Positions 35,447 to 45,100 of a stretch of 64,000 bases of DNA are shown here, piece by piece; the stretch's first letter is position 1, and the number at the start of each line of letters is the position of its first letter. Origin of the DNA: Glutamicibacter sp002979865. Its GTDB lineage: Bacteria > Actinomycetota > Actinomycetes > Actinomycetales > Micrococcaceae. The notes below the pieces were generated by a model. The model was not told the DNA's origin. It saw only the letters and a program-made list of their open reading frames with translations, and made no database searches. The position numbers and the translations under genes are program-made. The DNA is taken from contig NZ_CP188297.1 in assembly GCF_050030965.1 (NCBI RefSeq), forward strand, positions 1,302,001 through 1,366,000, written 5' to 3'.

Positions 35447-36168
35447 AACGGACACTCGCCACCGCCGGGCGGGTCCTGGCCCAGGTGCGCCATGACCCGC
35501 GGACCATTGCCTTGATGCTCATCGTGCCCAGCCTGCTGATCGGCCTGATCGCATGGATCTTCACCGACACCCCGGCCTTCAGCCGCATTGGCCCGGCAAT
35601 GATCGCCTTGTTCCCATTCGTGGTCATGTTCCTGGTCACCAGCATCGCAACACTGCGCGAGCGGCGCAGCGGAACCCTTGAGCGCCTGCTGAGCATGCCG
35701 CTGGCCAAGGGCGAATTCATCTTCGGCTACGCGCTGGCGTTCACCCTGGTTGCGATCCTCCAGACCATGATCGCGGTCAGTTTCGCCATCTGGGTTTGCG
35801 GCTTGGAGATCGAAGGCAGTTTCTGGCTGCTGTTCGCGGTGGCCGCCCTCGACGCGCTGCTGGGCATCAGCCTCGGCCTGATGGCCAGCGCCTTCGCACG
35901 CACCGAATTCCAGGTGGTTCAGTTCATGCCGGCGCTGGTCATCCCGCAGTTCCTGCTGTCCGGAATCATCCTGCCCCGCGAGCAGCTGCCCGGCGCGCTG
36001 GAGGCCATCGGCGCCTGGCTTCCGCTGTCCCACGCCATCGACGCCCTCTCGGATGCCGCGGCGGGAACAGTGGATTCGGCGACGGCAAGAAGCATGCTGG
36101 TCATCGCCGCCTGGATCGCCGCCGCGCTGATCGTCGGTTCCCTGACCCTGCGGCGGCGCACCGCCTAG
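35443..36168 (+). CDS. ABC-2 transporter permease
   Basis: The 241-residue protein has six hydrophobic segments and the ABC-2 motif RERRSGTLERLLSMPLAKGEF before the second helix. With the preceding ATPase it forms a half-size DrrAB-type exporter. It has no accessory protein here. The gene ends three bases before the convergent GH3 gene stop, with no room for a terminator. Confidence 0.92.
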   Translation: MKRTLATAGRVLAQVRHDPRTIALMLIVPSLLIGLIAWIFTDTPAFSRIGPAMIALFPFVVMFLVTSIATLRERRSGTLERLLSMPLAKGEFIFGYALAFTLVAILQTMIAVSFAIWVCGLEIEGSFWLLFAVAALDALLGISLGLMASAFARTEFQVVQFMPALVIPQFLLSGIILPREQLPGALEAIGAWLPLSHAIDALSDAAAGTVDSATARSMLVIAAWIAAALIVGSLTLRRRTA

Positions 36169-36171
36169 CGG

Positions 36172-38502
36172 CTACGCGATGTCCACCGGGGTGTCCAGCA
36201 CGCGGCCCTCGGCCACTTCGCGCACCTTCCCGGTGATCCGGAACTCGGCCTGCAGTGGCAGGTCCTCGCTGCTGGTTCCCACCAGCGCGGTGAACTTGCC
36301 CGGTTCCACAATGCGCTTCCCGGACAGCCCGGTGAACGAGGTTCGGTCAGCATGCACGGTGAAAGCCACGCGCTTCGACTCCCCTGCCTCAAGCTGCACC
36401 TTGGCGAAGCCGGCCAGCCAGCGGCGCGGGCGCACCACCTGCGACACCGCGTCAGCCAGGTACAGCTGCACCACTTCGGCACCGGAGCGCGCTCCGGTAT
36501 TGGCCACGGTGGCACTGACCCGAATGGTGCCGTCGGCAGCGATTTCAGTTTCCGGCAGTTCCAGCCCGGAGATCTCGAAGCTGGTGTAGGAGCTGCCGTA
36601 GCCGAAGGGGTAGAGCGGACGCGGATCGAGGTTGGTTACGCCTTCTGAATGCCACGCCAGCTTGGAAGCCAGGTAGGTGCCCGGCTGCCCGCCGATATGG
36701 TCGGGGATCTGCACCGGCAGCTTGCCCGAGGGGTTGACCTCGCCGGTCAGCACGCCAGCCAGTGCCGGCCCGCCTTCCACCCCGGGCATGAAGCACTGGA
36801 TGATGGCCGCGGTGCGATCAGCGAATTGCCCCAGCGAATACGGGCGCCCAGTGACCAGCACCAGCACCGTCGGGGTCCCCGTGGCCAGCACGGCTTCCAC
36901 CAGATCCCCCTGCCGCCCGGGCAGGCGCAGGTCGACGACGTCGCAGCCCTCCCCCGAGGTGCCACGGCCGAAGAGCCCGGCGAGGTCGCCAACGGCAACC
37001 ACCGCGACTTCGGCGTTGCGGGCGGCCTGGACCGCCTGGGCGATGCCCGAATCATCCAGATCGGTGAAGTCCACGCCACGGGCATACTCGATCTGCGATC
37101 CGGCGAGCGCGGGAGCCAGCTGCAAGGCTTCGAGGATCGAGGCCATCGGCACGCCGTAGTCCTGCTGCTCGGCGAAGCGCGAGTAGACATGGTTGGTGAA
37201 GGAGTAGCAGCCCAGGTGGGTGCGAGGCTGGGAGGCGCTGGGCCCGATGACCGCCAAGCGTGCCGGGCTGGCCAAGGGCAGGATCTGCTCGTTGCGCAGC
37301 AGGATGATCGATTCCTCGGCCATTTTCCGGGCATGGGCACGGTTATCGGCCGAATCCAGTTCCACGTCATCGCCCAGCCAGGCCTGGCGCGGGTTCCAGC
37401 CCGGATCCAGCAGGCCCATCTGCAGTTTCTGGGCCAGCACGCGGCGCACCGCGGTGTCCAGGACTTCCTGCTCCAGCGCTCCGGCGCGGACCGCCTGGGC
37501 CAGGTTGGCGAAGGCGGTGGTCTCCGGGAGCTCAACGTCCATGCCGGCTTCCAGGGACAGCCGGCCCGCGGCGTCCTCGTCTTCTGCGACTTCGTGCATG
37601 CTGTGCAGGAAGCTGACGGACCAGTAGTCCGCCACGACGGTTCCCGCGAAGCCCCAGCGGCCCCGCAGCACTTCGGTGAGCAGCCGGTGGCTGCCAGCGG
37701 GCGCTTCGCCATCCACGTCCGCATAGGAGTTCATCACGGACTTCACTCCACCCTCGCGAACCGCGCGTTCGAACGGCGGGAACACCGTGTCTTCCAGCGC
37801 CCGGGGGCCCATGGAGACCGGCGCGTGGTTGCGCCCGGCTTGCGAGGCCGCGTAGCCGGCGAAGTGCTTCAAGGTGGCGTGCACCCCCGAGTCCTGCAGG
37901 CCGCGCACGTAGGCTACGCCCAGCTCCCCAACCAGGTGGGGGTCTTCGCCCATGGTCTCTTCCACCCGGCCCCAGCGGTAGTCGCGGGTGACGTCCAAGA
38001 CCGGGGACAGGCCCTGGTGCACTCCCATCTTCAGCATGTCGGCGCCGATGCGCCGGGCCATGCCGCCAATGAGTTCCGGGTTGAAGGTGGCGCCCCAGGC
38101 AATGGACGCCGGGTAGCAGGTCGCGCCAAGGGTGGTGAAGCCAGTCAGGCATTCCTCGTGGGCGATGGCCGGGATGCCCAAGCGGTTCGCGGCAATGACC
38201 TGTTCTTGCAGCTCGACCAGGCGTTCGCGGCCTTCGGCGGGGGCCAGCGGGATGGTGCCGAAGGCGCGGGTGATATGCCCCAAGCCGTCCTTGATGGCGG
38301 TTTCGAAGCTGGGGCCTGCGGTGAAGGTTTCGGCCATCGGCGCGACGTTGCCTTCCCCGTCCTGGTTTTCTTCCTCCGGGCGGATCCAGAACGAGCCCAG
38401 CTGCCCGGCTTTCTCTTCCAGGGTCATTTCATCCATGAGCGCGGCGACGCGCTGTTCGGCAGGAAGTGAGATGTCGTGCCAGGTTTGCTCGACGGTTTTC
38501 AT
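36172..38502 (-). CDS. Glycoside hydrolase family 3 (beta-glucosidase or beta-xylosidase)
   Basis: The 776-residue GH3 enzyme has three domains. The N-terminal TIM barrel has RYRWGRVEETMGEDP-type and HFAGYAASQAGRNHA substrate-binding segments and the nucleophile Asp in GTVVADYWSVSFL. The alpha/beta sandwich has ILLRNEQILPLA, and a fibronectin-like C-terminal domain carries GAEVVQLYLADA. No signal peptide is present, so it acts on sugars taken up by the adjacent ABC system. The exact glycosidic bond cannot be told from sequence. Confidence 0.93.
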   Translation of the reverse strand: MKTVEQTWHDISLPAEQRVAALMDEMTLEEKAGQLGSFWIRPEEENQDGEGNVAPMAETFTAGPSFETAIKDGLGHITRAFGTIPLAPAEGRERLVELQEQVIAANRLGIPAIAHEECLTGFTTLGATCYPASIAWGATFNPELIGGMARRIGADMLKMGVHQGLSPVLDVTRDYRWGRVEETMGEDPHLVGELGVAYVRGLQDSGVHATLKHFAGYAASQAGRNHAPVSMGPRALEDTVFPPFERAVREGGVKSVMNSYADVDGEAPAGSHRLLTEVLRGRWGFAGTVVADYWSVSFLHSMHEVAEDEDAAGRLSLEAGMDVELPETTAFANLAQAVRAGALEQEVLDTAVRRVLAQKLQMGLLDPGWNPRQAWLGDDVELDSADNRAHARKMAEESIILLRNEQILPLASPARLAVIGPSASQPRTHLGCYSFTNHVYSRFAEQQDYGVPMASILEALQLAPALAGSQIEYARGVDFTDLDDSGIAQAVQAARNAEVAVVAVGDLAGLFGRGTSGEGCDVVDLRLPGRQGDLVEAVLATGTPTVLVLVTGRPYSLGQFADRTAAIIQCFMPGVEGGPALAGVLTGEVNPSGKLPVQIPDHIGGQPGTYLASKLAWHSEGVTNLDPRPLYPFGYGSSYTSFEISGLELPETEIAADGTIRVSATVANTGARSGAEVVQLYLADAVSQVVRPRRWLAGFAKVQLEAGESKRVAFTVHADRTSFTGLSGKRIVEPGKFTALVGTSSEDLPLQAEFRITGKVREVAEGRVLDTPVDIA

Positions 38503-38547
38503 GGCAGTTCCTTGTCTTCAAAGATTTCGATTGCTTGCGGGGGCGGA

Positions 38548-39435
38548 TCAGCCCTTGACTGCGCCCTGCAGTCCATTGACGATGCGCTTCTGCATGGCCA
38601 GGAAGAAGATCAGTGCCGGGATCATCGCCAGCGCGGTGAACGCGAAGACGCCGGCGGTGTCGGCCGAGTGCTCGCTGGAGTAGTCGGCGACGCCCAGCGG
38701 CAAGGTGCGCATATCCCCTTGCAGCAGCAGCAACGGCAGCAGGTAGGCGTTCCACGAGCCGACGAAGGCCAGTACGCCGACGGTGACCATGCCCGGCCCG
38801 GACAATGGCAGCAGGATCCTCCAGAAGAAGCCGATGCGGCTGGCGCCATCGAGCTGGGCGGCTTCTTCCAGCTCCTGGGGCAGCGCCATCAGGAAGGGGC
38901 GCAGGATGACCACGGTCATGGGCAGCGCGAAGGCCGCCTGCGGCAGGGCGACGCCCCACCAGGTGTTGCCCATGTCCAGGTCCCGGGTAATCAGGATGAA
39001 CAGCGGAACAATCGCCACGGTGGCCGGGAACAGCAAGCCAAGCACGAAGACCATGAAGATCGGCTCGCGCAGGCGGAACGTGTAGCGGGCCAGCGGGTAG
39101 GCAGCCATGATGCCGAAGACCACCACGACGATGGTGGTGATCACCGCGATCATCGTGGAGTTCAGCGCGTACTGCCAGAAATCCGGGTTCTTCAGCACGC
39201 CGGCGTAGTTCTCCAGCACCCACGGCTCGGGAAGGCCTGCCGGGTTCTCGGCCAGCTGCGCGTTGGTGCGGAACCCGCCGAGCACCCCGTAGAGGACCGG
39301 GCCCAGGGTGATCGCGACAACCGCCAAGGCGATGGCGTAGACCAGGACGTTTCCGCCTTGCCGGCCGTTGCGCTTCTTGGCGCGTTTTGCCTGGGCGGGG
39401 GTGTGCTGGGGCCTGGTAGCCAGGGTGGCGCTCAT
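38548..39435 (-). CDS. Carbohydrate ABC transporter permease, MalG-type
   Basis: The 295-residue protein has six hydrophobic segments and the EAA loop EEAAQLDGASRIGFFWRILL that docks the ATPase. It overlaps the upstream MalF-type permease by 4 bases. No ATPase gene is encoded here; a shared MsiK-type ATPase elsewhere is likely, as in other actinobacteria. Confidence 0.93.
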   Translation of the reverse strand: MSATLATRPQHTPAQAKRAKKRNGRQGGNVLVYAIALAVVAITLGPVLYGVLGGFRTNAQLAENPAGLPEPWVLENYAGVLKNPDFWQYALNSTMIAVITTIVVVVFGIMAAYPLARYTFRLREPIFMVFVLGLLFPATVAIVPLFILITRDLDMGNTWWGVALPQAAFALPMTVVILRPFLMALPQELEEAAQLDGASRIGFFWRILLPLSGPGMVTVGVLAFVGSWNAYLLPLLLLQGDMRTLPLGVADYSSEHSADTAGVFAFTALAMIPALIFFLAMQKRIVNGLQGAVKG

Positions 39436-40481
39436 GCTTTGGCCTTCTTCCGCTTCGTGCGCTCATCATCGGGCTGCGAATCCCGCTTGAGGATGAACTG
39501 CTGGTAGGAGATGGCCAGAACCAGGGCGACGATGAACAAGATGACCGAGGCGGCCGCGGCGATCCCGAAGTTCTGGCGCTTGGTTCCTTCCGAAACCAGG
39601 AAGCTGGCCATCGTGGTGGTGGCGTTGGCCGGTCCGCCGCCGGTGAGGATCCAGACCATGTCGAAGAGCTGCAGCGAGCCGATCATGGACAAGAAGCCCC
39701 AGGTGCGCAGGGTGGGGCCCAGCAGCGGGATGGTGATCTTGCGCTGGATCTGCCACCAGGAGGCGCCGTCGATTTCCGCCGCTTCGTAGAGCTCGGACGG
39801 CACCCCCTGCAGCCCGGCAAGGAACAGGATCACCGCCAGGCCAAGGTACTTCCAGGTCAGCACTGCCAGCACGGTCCACAAAGCGAGTTCCGGCGTGCCC
39901 AGCCAGCCCTGGGCCGGCCCCTGGATTCCCAGCTTGGACAAGATGGTGTCGAACACCCCGTACTGCGGCTGCAGCAGCTGGAACCAGACCACCCCGGCGA
40001 TGACTTCGGACAGCACGTAGGGCACGAAGATGATGGTGCGCAGCAGGGACTGGATCTTCATCTTCCGGTTCAGCAGCAGGGCGATGCCCAGGCCGATCGG
40101 CAGCTGCAGGGCGATGGAGCCGCCGATGATGACCAGGTTATGGACCAGGGCATCGGTGAACACCTCGTTGCCCAGCACCCGGACGTAATTCTTGAAGCCC
40201 ACGAAGTCCACCAGCGGGCCGAAGCCCTTCCAGTTGTACATCGAGAAGCGCACGGCCTGGATGATGGGGACCAGCATGAAGACCGCGATCAGCAGCAATG
40301 CCGGGCTGACGAAGAACAGGATCTCCAGGTTCTTGCGCCGCTGCGCGGGCTTGCGCGTGCGCTTGGCACCGGCAGGCGGCAGTCCGCTTGGCGCAGAACG
40401 CCGCCTTTCGGAAAGCCCTGGGCCACCGCTGGCTGGCGGACTGGCTGCGTAGGTTACTTCTGGGGCCACGGCGTGGATCAC
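39432..40481 (-). CDS. Carbohydrate ABC transporter permease, MalF-type
   Basis: The 349-residue protein has a charged N-terminal tail and six hydrophobic segments, the EAA loop being YEAAEIDGASWWQIQRKITI. It overlaps the binding-protein gene upstream and the MalG-type gene downstream by 4 bases each, so the three are tightly coupled. Imports an oligosaccharide together with the binding protein. Confidence 0.93.
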   Translation of the reverse strand: MIHAVAPEVTYAASPPASGGPGLSERRRSAPSGLPPAGAKRTRKPAQRRKNLEILFFVSPALLLIAVFMLVPIIQAVRFSMYNWKGFGPLVDFVGFKNYVRVLGNEVFTDALVHNLVIIGGSIALQLPIGLGIALLLNRKMKIQSLLRTIIFVPYVLSEVIAGVVWFQLLQPQYGVFDTILSKLGIQGPAQGWLGTPELALWTVLAVLTWKYLGLAVILFLAGLQGVPSELYEAAEIDGASWWQIQRKITIPLLGPTLRTWGFLSMIGSLQLFDMVWILTGGGPANATTTMASFLVSEGTKRQNFGIAAAASVILFIVALVLAISYQQFILKRDSQPDDERTKRKKAKA

Positions 40482-41776
40482 TTCTCCAGGTCAGCGGCAT
40501 CTTGGCTGGCGTCGACGATCTTCTGCGCGTCGGATTTGCCGGCGAAGAGCAGGGCGATCTCGTCGTTCATGGCCCCGCCAATGGAGGCGCCGAACGAGGT
40601 GTCGAAGTACAGCTGGAAATATGGCGCCTTGTCGCGCACGTCCATCAGCGAAGCCAATGCCGGATCCGAGATCGCGTCCTTGGCCGCCGGGTTGGTCGGC
40701 AGGCCCATGTCCAGCTCGGCGAAACCGCGCTGGACCTCGTCGGAGAGCATGTGCTTCACGAAGTCCACCGCCGCGTCGGGGGCGCCTTCGGAAACTGCCC
40801 AGGCGTCGCCTCCGCCAAGCTGCGCGGCCGGGTCGCCCTGGCCGCCCTCAATGGCAGGGAAGGGGAACCATCCGGTGTCTTCCCCCATGCCAGTGCCGTC
40901 TTCGGTCAGGCCCTGCATGACCCCTGGCTCCCAGTGGCCAGCCAATTCCATGGCTACCTTTCCGGTGGCCAGCAGGCCCGAAGCGGAGGTGGGGCCGGAC
41001 TGCGCCGGGGTAGAGAGGAAGCCCGGGTTGAATGGCTCGGACTTGATCAGCTGGTCCACGTCTTCCCCGGCCTTGGTGAAGCACTGGTCGCTGAAATCGA
41101 GATTGGCGACCGAATCGGCCAGGGTCTGCTGGGAGCATTCGCGCACTGCCGCGTAGTACCAGTAGTGGGCTGCCGGCCATTTGTCGCCGGCGCCGATGGA
41201 AATCGGGTCGATGCCTGCCTGCTTCAGCTTCCCGGTGGCCGCAATCAGTTCATCGAAGGTCTGCGGGGCCGAGTCGATGCCCGCTTCCTTGAACAGCGCC
41301 TTGTTGTACCAGAACCCCGCGCCGCCCAGCGAGAACGGCAAGGCGTAGGTCTTGCCATCGAGCTGCCAGCCGCCGGCGTTCTCGCCGAGGAAGGCGATTT
41401 CCTCGGAGGCCGCCTCGGTCAGGTCCTTGGTCAGCCCGGCGGCCACGTGGGCTGCAAGCTCCCCGCCACCACGTTCCATGTAGACATCCGGGGCGTCGCC
41501 GCTCTGGAAGGCCGCATCGAGCTTGGTGAGCATGTCCTCGTGCTGCATTGCGCTGACTTCGACCTCCACCCCTTCATGGGCGGCTTCGAAGTCGGCTGCA
41601 ACCTGTTCGTAGTAGGCCTTGCCGTCGCCGTTATTGGAGTTGTGCCACCAGGTGATGGTGGTGGTTCCGTCTGCCGACGTCCCTTCCTGGCCTGCATCGG
41701 CGGCGCAGCCGGTGGCCAGCAGGGCAGTCGTGGCGGCCAGCGCCAGAATCTGCGCACCTCGGATCTTGGATAACAT
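40478..41776 (-). CDS. Sugar-binding lipoprotein of ABC transporter
   Basis: The 432-residue protein starts with a lipoprotein signal (LALAATTALLATGCAADAGQ) whose lipobox Cys is near residue 24. A type 1 extracellular solute-binding fold follows, with ITWWHNSNNGDGKAYYEQVA near the mature N-terminus. It captures the sugar outside the membrane for the MalFG permeases. First gene of the operon; the promoter region holds the paired LacI operators. Confidence 0.93.
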   Translation of the reverse strand: MLSKIRGAQILALAATTALLATGCAADAGQEGTSADGTTTITWWHNSNNGDGKAYYEQVAADFEAAHEGVEVEVSAMQHEDMLTKLDAAFQSGDAPDVYMERGGGELAAHVAAGLTKDLTEAASEEIAFLGENAGGWQLDGKTYALPFSLGGAGFWYNKALFKEAGIDSAPQTFDELIAATGKLKQAGIDPISIGAGDKWPAAHYWYYAAVRECSQQTLADSVANLDFSDQCFTKAGEDVDQLIKSEPFNPGFLSTPAQSGPTSASGLLATGKVAMELAGHWEPGVMQGLTEDGTGMGEDTGWFPFPAIEGGQGDPAAQLGGGDAWAVSEGAPDAAVDFVKHMLSDEVQRGFAELDMGLPTNPAAKDAISDPALASLMDVRDKAPYFQLYFDTSFGASIGGAMNDEIALLFAGKSDAQKIVDASQDAADLEK

Positions 41777-41876
41777 GCTCGTGCTCCTCAGCTGTGATGA
41801 AGACCTGCCGGCATCGGACGGCAGGCGATTGGCTCCACCAAGAATTGCACCGTGACGCAGGTCATGTCAATCGTTT

Positions 41877-41916
41877 TCGATAACGTTTTCGAAATCCATT
41901 GCGAAAACGTTGTCGA
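41877..41916. promoter_or_regulatory. Paired LacI-family operators
   Basis: Two related palindromes, TCGATAACGTTTTCGA (41877-41892) and GCGAAAACGTTGTCGA (41901-41916), share the core CGAWAACGTTNTCG. Their centres are 24 bases apart, in the region between the divergent sugar operon and the LacI repressor gene. This is the classic layout for a repressor controlling both itself and its operon. Confidence 0.75.
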
Positions 41917-41992
41917 AAGATCCGCAATCGGTCGTCATGCCCCCGTGAAGTCACGGAATTCCGGAGTATTTTGCGCTACTGTTAGTGACGTG

Positions 41993-43063
41993 ATGACCCC
42001 TCAGACCGGAATCCCCGGGATCGCCAATGCCCAGCAGCCGCAGATCCCCGGCGAGCCTTCCAGCGCACGCGTGACCATCAACGACGTCGCGCGCGCCGCG
42101 CAGGTCTCCGTCTCCACCGTCTCGAAGGTCGTCAACGGCCGCTACGGGGTCGCCCCGGCCACCATCGCCAAGGTCCACCAGGTCATCAGCGAACTGGGCT
42201 ACGAGACCTCGCTGGTCGCCTCCTCGCTGCGCAGCACCCGCACCAACATCATCGGCATCCTGGTGGCGGAGTTCGAGCCCTTCTCGCTGGGCCTGCTCAA
42301 CGGCATCTCCGCGACCCTGCGCGGAACCCAATACGATTTGATGGCCTACGCGGGCAACCTTTCCCCCGAAGGGCATGCCGGCTGGGAACGCCGCTCCCTG
42401 TCCCGCTTGGGCGGAACGCTGATCGACGGCGCCATCATCGTCACCCCCACCGTGGAAGTCCCGCACAGCTCGGTGCCGGTCGTCGCCATTGACCCGCATG
42501 CCGGTCCGGAAATGCCGATCGCCATCGACGTGGACAACCGTTCCGGGGCCTATACGGCCACCCGGCACCTGCTGGATCTGGGCCATCGCCGCATCGGGCA
42601 CATCCGAGGGCGCGGGGACCTGGCTTCCGCGCACCTGCGCGAGCAGGGCTACCGCCAAGCGCTGGAAGAGGCCGGCGTGGAATTCGATGGGCAGCTGTCG
42701 CACGATGGCGATTACCAGCATGATGCCGCGGTGCAGGCCGCCCATGACCTGCTGGACCTGCCCCAGCCGCCCACGGCGATCTTCGCGGCCAATGACCTCT
42801 CGGCCCTGGCCGCCTTGCAGGTGGCCGGCGAGCGCGGGCTGCAGGTTCCCGGCGATCTTTCGATCATCGGCTTCGATGACATCCCGGCCGCGGCACAGTC
42901 CTCTCCCCCGCTGAGCACCGTGCGCCAGCCGCTGCATGAGATGGGCGCCCAGGCGGTGAGCATGCTGCTGGGCCTGCTTGCGGGCGAGGACGTCCGCTCC
43001 CCCGGCCACCTGCCTGCCGTGCTCGTCCCGCGCGAGACCACGGGCCCCGCGCGCAGCAGCTAG
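41993..43063 (+). CDS. LacI-family sugar repressor
   Basis: From ATG 41993 the protein has 356 residues. The LacI headpiece is VTINDVARAAQVSVSTVSKV followed by NGRYGVAPATIAKVHQVISE, then a periplasmic-binding-like effector domain (ILVAEFEPFSLGLLNGISAT, IAIDVDNRSGAYTATRHLLD, LSIIGFDDIPAAAQSSPPLS). A non-homologous leader of about 20 residues precedes the headpiece. Divergent from the sugar transporter operon; likely inducer is the transported sugar. Confidence 0.92.
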   Translation: MTPQTGIPGIANAQQPQIPGEPSSARVTINDVARAAQVSVSTVSKVVNGRYGVAPATIAKVHQVISELGYETSLVASSLRSTRTNIIGILVAEFEPFSLGLLNGISATLRGTQYDLMAYAGNLSPEGHAGWERRSLSRLGGTLIDGAIIVTPTVEVPHSSVPVVAIDPHAGPEMPIAIDVDNRSGAYTATRHLLDLGHRRIGHIRGRGDLASAHLREQGYRQALEEAGVEFDGQLSHDGDYQHDAAVQAAHDLLDLPQPPTAIFAANDLSALAALQVAGERGLQVPGDLSIIGFDDIPAAAQSSPPLSTVRQPLHEMGAQAVSMLLGLLAGEDVRSPGHLPAVLVPRETTGPARSS

Positions 43064-43076
43064 CCGGGAAAAGCAG

Positions 43077-43123
43077 AGCACCCCGCCGCGCACCGGGAAT
43101 TCTCCGGTGGGCAACGAGGTGCT
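43077..43123. terminator. Imperfect stem-loop between convergent lacI-like and pyrE genes
   Basis: Arms of about 20 bases (from AGCACC at 43077 to GGTGCT at 43123) pair with about four mismatches around an AATT-containing loop. It lies between two convergent stops 81 bases apart, so a bidirectional terminator is likely. Confidence 0.5.
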
Positions 43124-43144
43124 GTGCAGGGAATCGCTTGCCGG

Positions 43145-43702
43145 CTACAGGCCCAGCTCGTTCTTGCCGTAGGCGAACAGGTACGGAACGCCGGCTTCTT
43201 CTTCGATGCGTTCCTTGGCTCCGGTGTCGCGGTCAACGATCACGGCCACGGCAATCACGTTGCCGCCGGCCTTGCGCACGCCCTCGACAGCGGTCAGCGC
43301 CGAACCGCCGGTGGTGGAAGTATCCTCGAGCACGATGACATCGCGGCCTTCGACGCTCGGGCCCTCGACCTGGCGGCCCATGCCGTAGGACTTCTGCGCC
43401 TTGCGGACCACGAAAGCGTCGATGGCGCGGTCCTTGGCCCGGGCGGTGTGCATGATGGCGGTGCCTACCGGGTCAGCGCCCATGGTCAAGCCGCCCACAT
43501 TGCTGAATTCCAGCTTGGCCTCGTCCAGCAAGCCAAGCATGACTTCGCCAACCAAGCCCGATGCTTCCTGGTGCAGGGTTACACGGCGCAGATCGATGTA
43601 GTAATCAGCTTCCTTGCCCGAGGACAAGGTGACCTTGCCGCGCACAATGGCTAGTTCTTGGATCAGTTCTTTTAGTCGCTCACGGGCGCTGGTTTCGCTC
43701 AT
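43145..43702 (-). CDS. pyrE: Orotate phosphoribosyltransferase
   Basis: The 185-residue protein joins orotate to PRPP to give orotidine 5-phosphate in pyrimidine synthesis. The PRPP loop is DVIVLEDTSTTGGSALTAVE, and substrate segments VTLSSGKEADYYIDLRR and GGLTMGADPVGTAI are intact. ATG 43702 gives family-normal length; GAGGGT abuts it, which is closer than usual. The frame is open further upstream to 43942, but that part lies in the divergent neighbour. Single gene. Confidence 0.93.
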   Translation of the reverse strand: MSETSARERLKELIQELAIVRGKVTLSSGKEADYYIDLRRVTLHQEASGLVGEVMLGLLDEAKLEFSNVGGLTMGADPVGTAIMHTARAKDRAIDAFVVRKAQKSYGMGRQVEGPSVEGRDVIVLEDTSTTGGSALTAVEGVRKAGGNVIAVAVIVDRDTGAKERIEEEAGVPYLFAYGKNELGL

Positions 43703-43741
43703 ACCCTCGATTCTAGTCGGCATCATGGCTAGGCTGATTCC

Positions 43742-44179
43742 ATGAACGCAAAACGCCCCTTGGGTTACTGGCTGAAATTGGTGGATTCGCTGATTGACGA
43801 GCAGTTTGCAGCGACTTTGGAAGAGCACGGTGTGACACGCAGGCAATGGCAGGTGCTCAACCTGCTGGAGCAGCAACCTGCCACCGAGGCGCAACTGGAC
43901 GCCGGGCTTTCCCCGTTCTTCGCCTCGCCGGATGAACCGCAATCATTGAGAGAGCACCTTGCCGAGTTGATCGAATCCGGCTGGGTTACGGCAATCAACG
44001 GCGAGTATTCCATCACCGATCGGGGCCACACCTCGTTGCTCAAGCTCAGTGAGCTCGTGGAAAAGATCCGCACCCAGTTCGGCCAGGATCTGGACGGTTC
44101 CGAATATGACGCGGTGGTCGAAGCCTTGGAAAAGATTGCGCGCAATCTCGGCTGGAACCCGGACCAGGATTCCGAATAG
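43742..44179 (+). CDS. MarR-like winged-helix protein
   Basis: The 145-residue protein resembles MarR regulators: LVDSLIDEQFAATLEEHGVT as the first helix, then RRQWQVLNLLEQQPATEAQL, and the wing region ELIESGWVTAINGEYSITDR, with a C-terminal helix pair. The recognition helix is less basic than normal, so DNA binding is not certain. Divergent from pyrE and upstream of nadE; target unknown. Confidence 0.75.
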   Translation: MNAKRPLGYWLKLVDSLIDEQFAATLEEHGVTRRQWQVLNLLEQQPATEAQLDAGLSPFFASPDEPQSLREHLAELIESGWVTAINGEYSITDRGHTSLLKLSELVEKIRTQFGQDLDGSEYDAVVEALEKIARNLGWNPDQDSE

Positions 44180-44272
44180 CCCCTCCGGGATTTGTTGAGA
44201 ACAGATTAAACTTTCGTTCCCAGCCTGTGCAGCGGTACCGCACGGCGAGGGCTCATGCCTAGGATTAGAAGC

Positions 44273-45097
44273 ATGCGTGAACTGCAAGCAAAGATCATTG
44301 AAGAGCTGGGCGTGCGCCCGGAAATCGACGCGGCCGACGAAATTCGCCGTCGTATCGACTTCCTCAAGGACTATCTGGCCGCTACCGGCGCCCGGGGTTT
44401 CGTGCTGGGCATCTCCGGCGGCATCGATTCAACGCTGGCTGGGCGCTTAGCCCAGTTGGCCGTCGAAGAGGTGCGCGAATCCGGCGGCGAGGCGCACTTC
44501 GTGTCGGTGCGCCTGCCGCATGGCGTGCAGAAGGATGCGGCCGATGCGGAAGCGGCCATGGATTTCGTGGCTGCCGACGAACAGTTCGAGGTGAACATCC
44601 AAAAGCCTGTCGCCGCTTTCGATGAAGCCCTGGCCGATGCGGGCCACCTGGCGCTGAGCGATTTCAACCGCGGAAACCTCAAGGCCCGCACCCGGATGAT
44701 CATGCAGTACGCCATGGCCGGGGACCGCGGGATGCTGGTCCTGGGCACCGATCACGCGGCCGAATCGATTACCGGCTTCTTCACCAAGTTCGGCGATGGC
44801 GGAGCGGACCTCCTGCCCCTGGCCGGGCTGAATAAGCGCCAGAACCAGGCACTGCTGCGCGAGCTGCAGGCTCCTGAGCTGCTGTGGGCCAAGGAGCCTA
44901 CCGCGGACCTGCTGGACGGCCAGCCGCTGCGCGCAGATGAAGAGGAACTTGGCCTGACCTATCCGCAGATTGATGACTACCTCGAAGGCCGCGAGATTGA
45001 CCCTGCGGCGGCCGAGGTCATCGAAAGGCGCTTCGTGGGATCCCGGCACAAGCGCACCGTACCGGCCACCTACTGGGACAAATGGTGGCGCGCTTGA
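44273..45097 (+). CDS. nadE: Ammonia-dependent NAD synthetase
   Basis: The protein is 274 residues from ATG 44273, the usual size of the short, glutaminase-free type. The PP-loop LGISGGIDSTLAGRLAQLA binds ATP, and AMAGDRGMLVLGTDHAAESI, FFTKFGDGGADLLPLAGLNK and KEPTADLLDGQP are family motifs. It amidates nicotinate adenine dinucleotide to NAD. ATG 44255 in frame would add six residues. Ends four bases before a convergent regulator gene. Confidence 0.95.
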   Translation: MRELQAKIIEELGVRPEIDAADEIRRRIDFLKDYLAATGARGFVLGISGGIDSTLAGRLAQLAVEEVRESGGEAHFVSVRLPHGVQKDAADAEAAMDFVAADEQFEVNIQKPVAAFDEALADAGHLALSDFNRGNLKARTRMIMQYAMAGDRGMLVLGTDHAAESITGFFTKFGDGGADLLPLAGLNKRQNQALLRELQAPELLWAKEPTADLLDGQPLRADEEELGLTYPQIDDYLEGREIDPAAAEVIERRFVGSRHKRTVPATYWDKWWRA

Positions 45098-45100
45098 GGA

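Noticed and set aside
36649..38469. 606-codon forward frame opposite the GH3 gene
   Set aside because: Shadow frame created by GC bias; GH3 motifs on the reverse strand are unambiguous.
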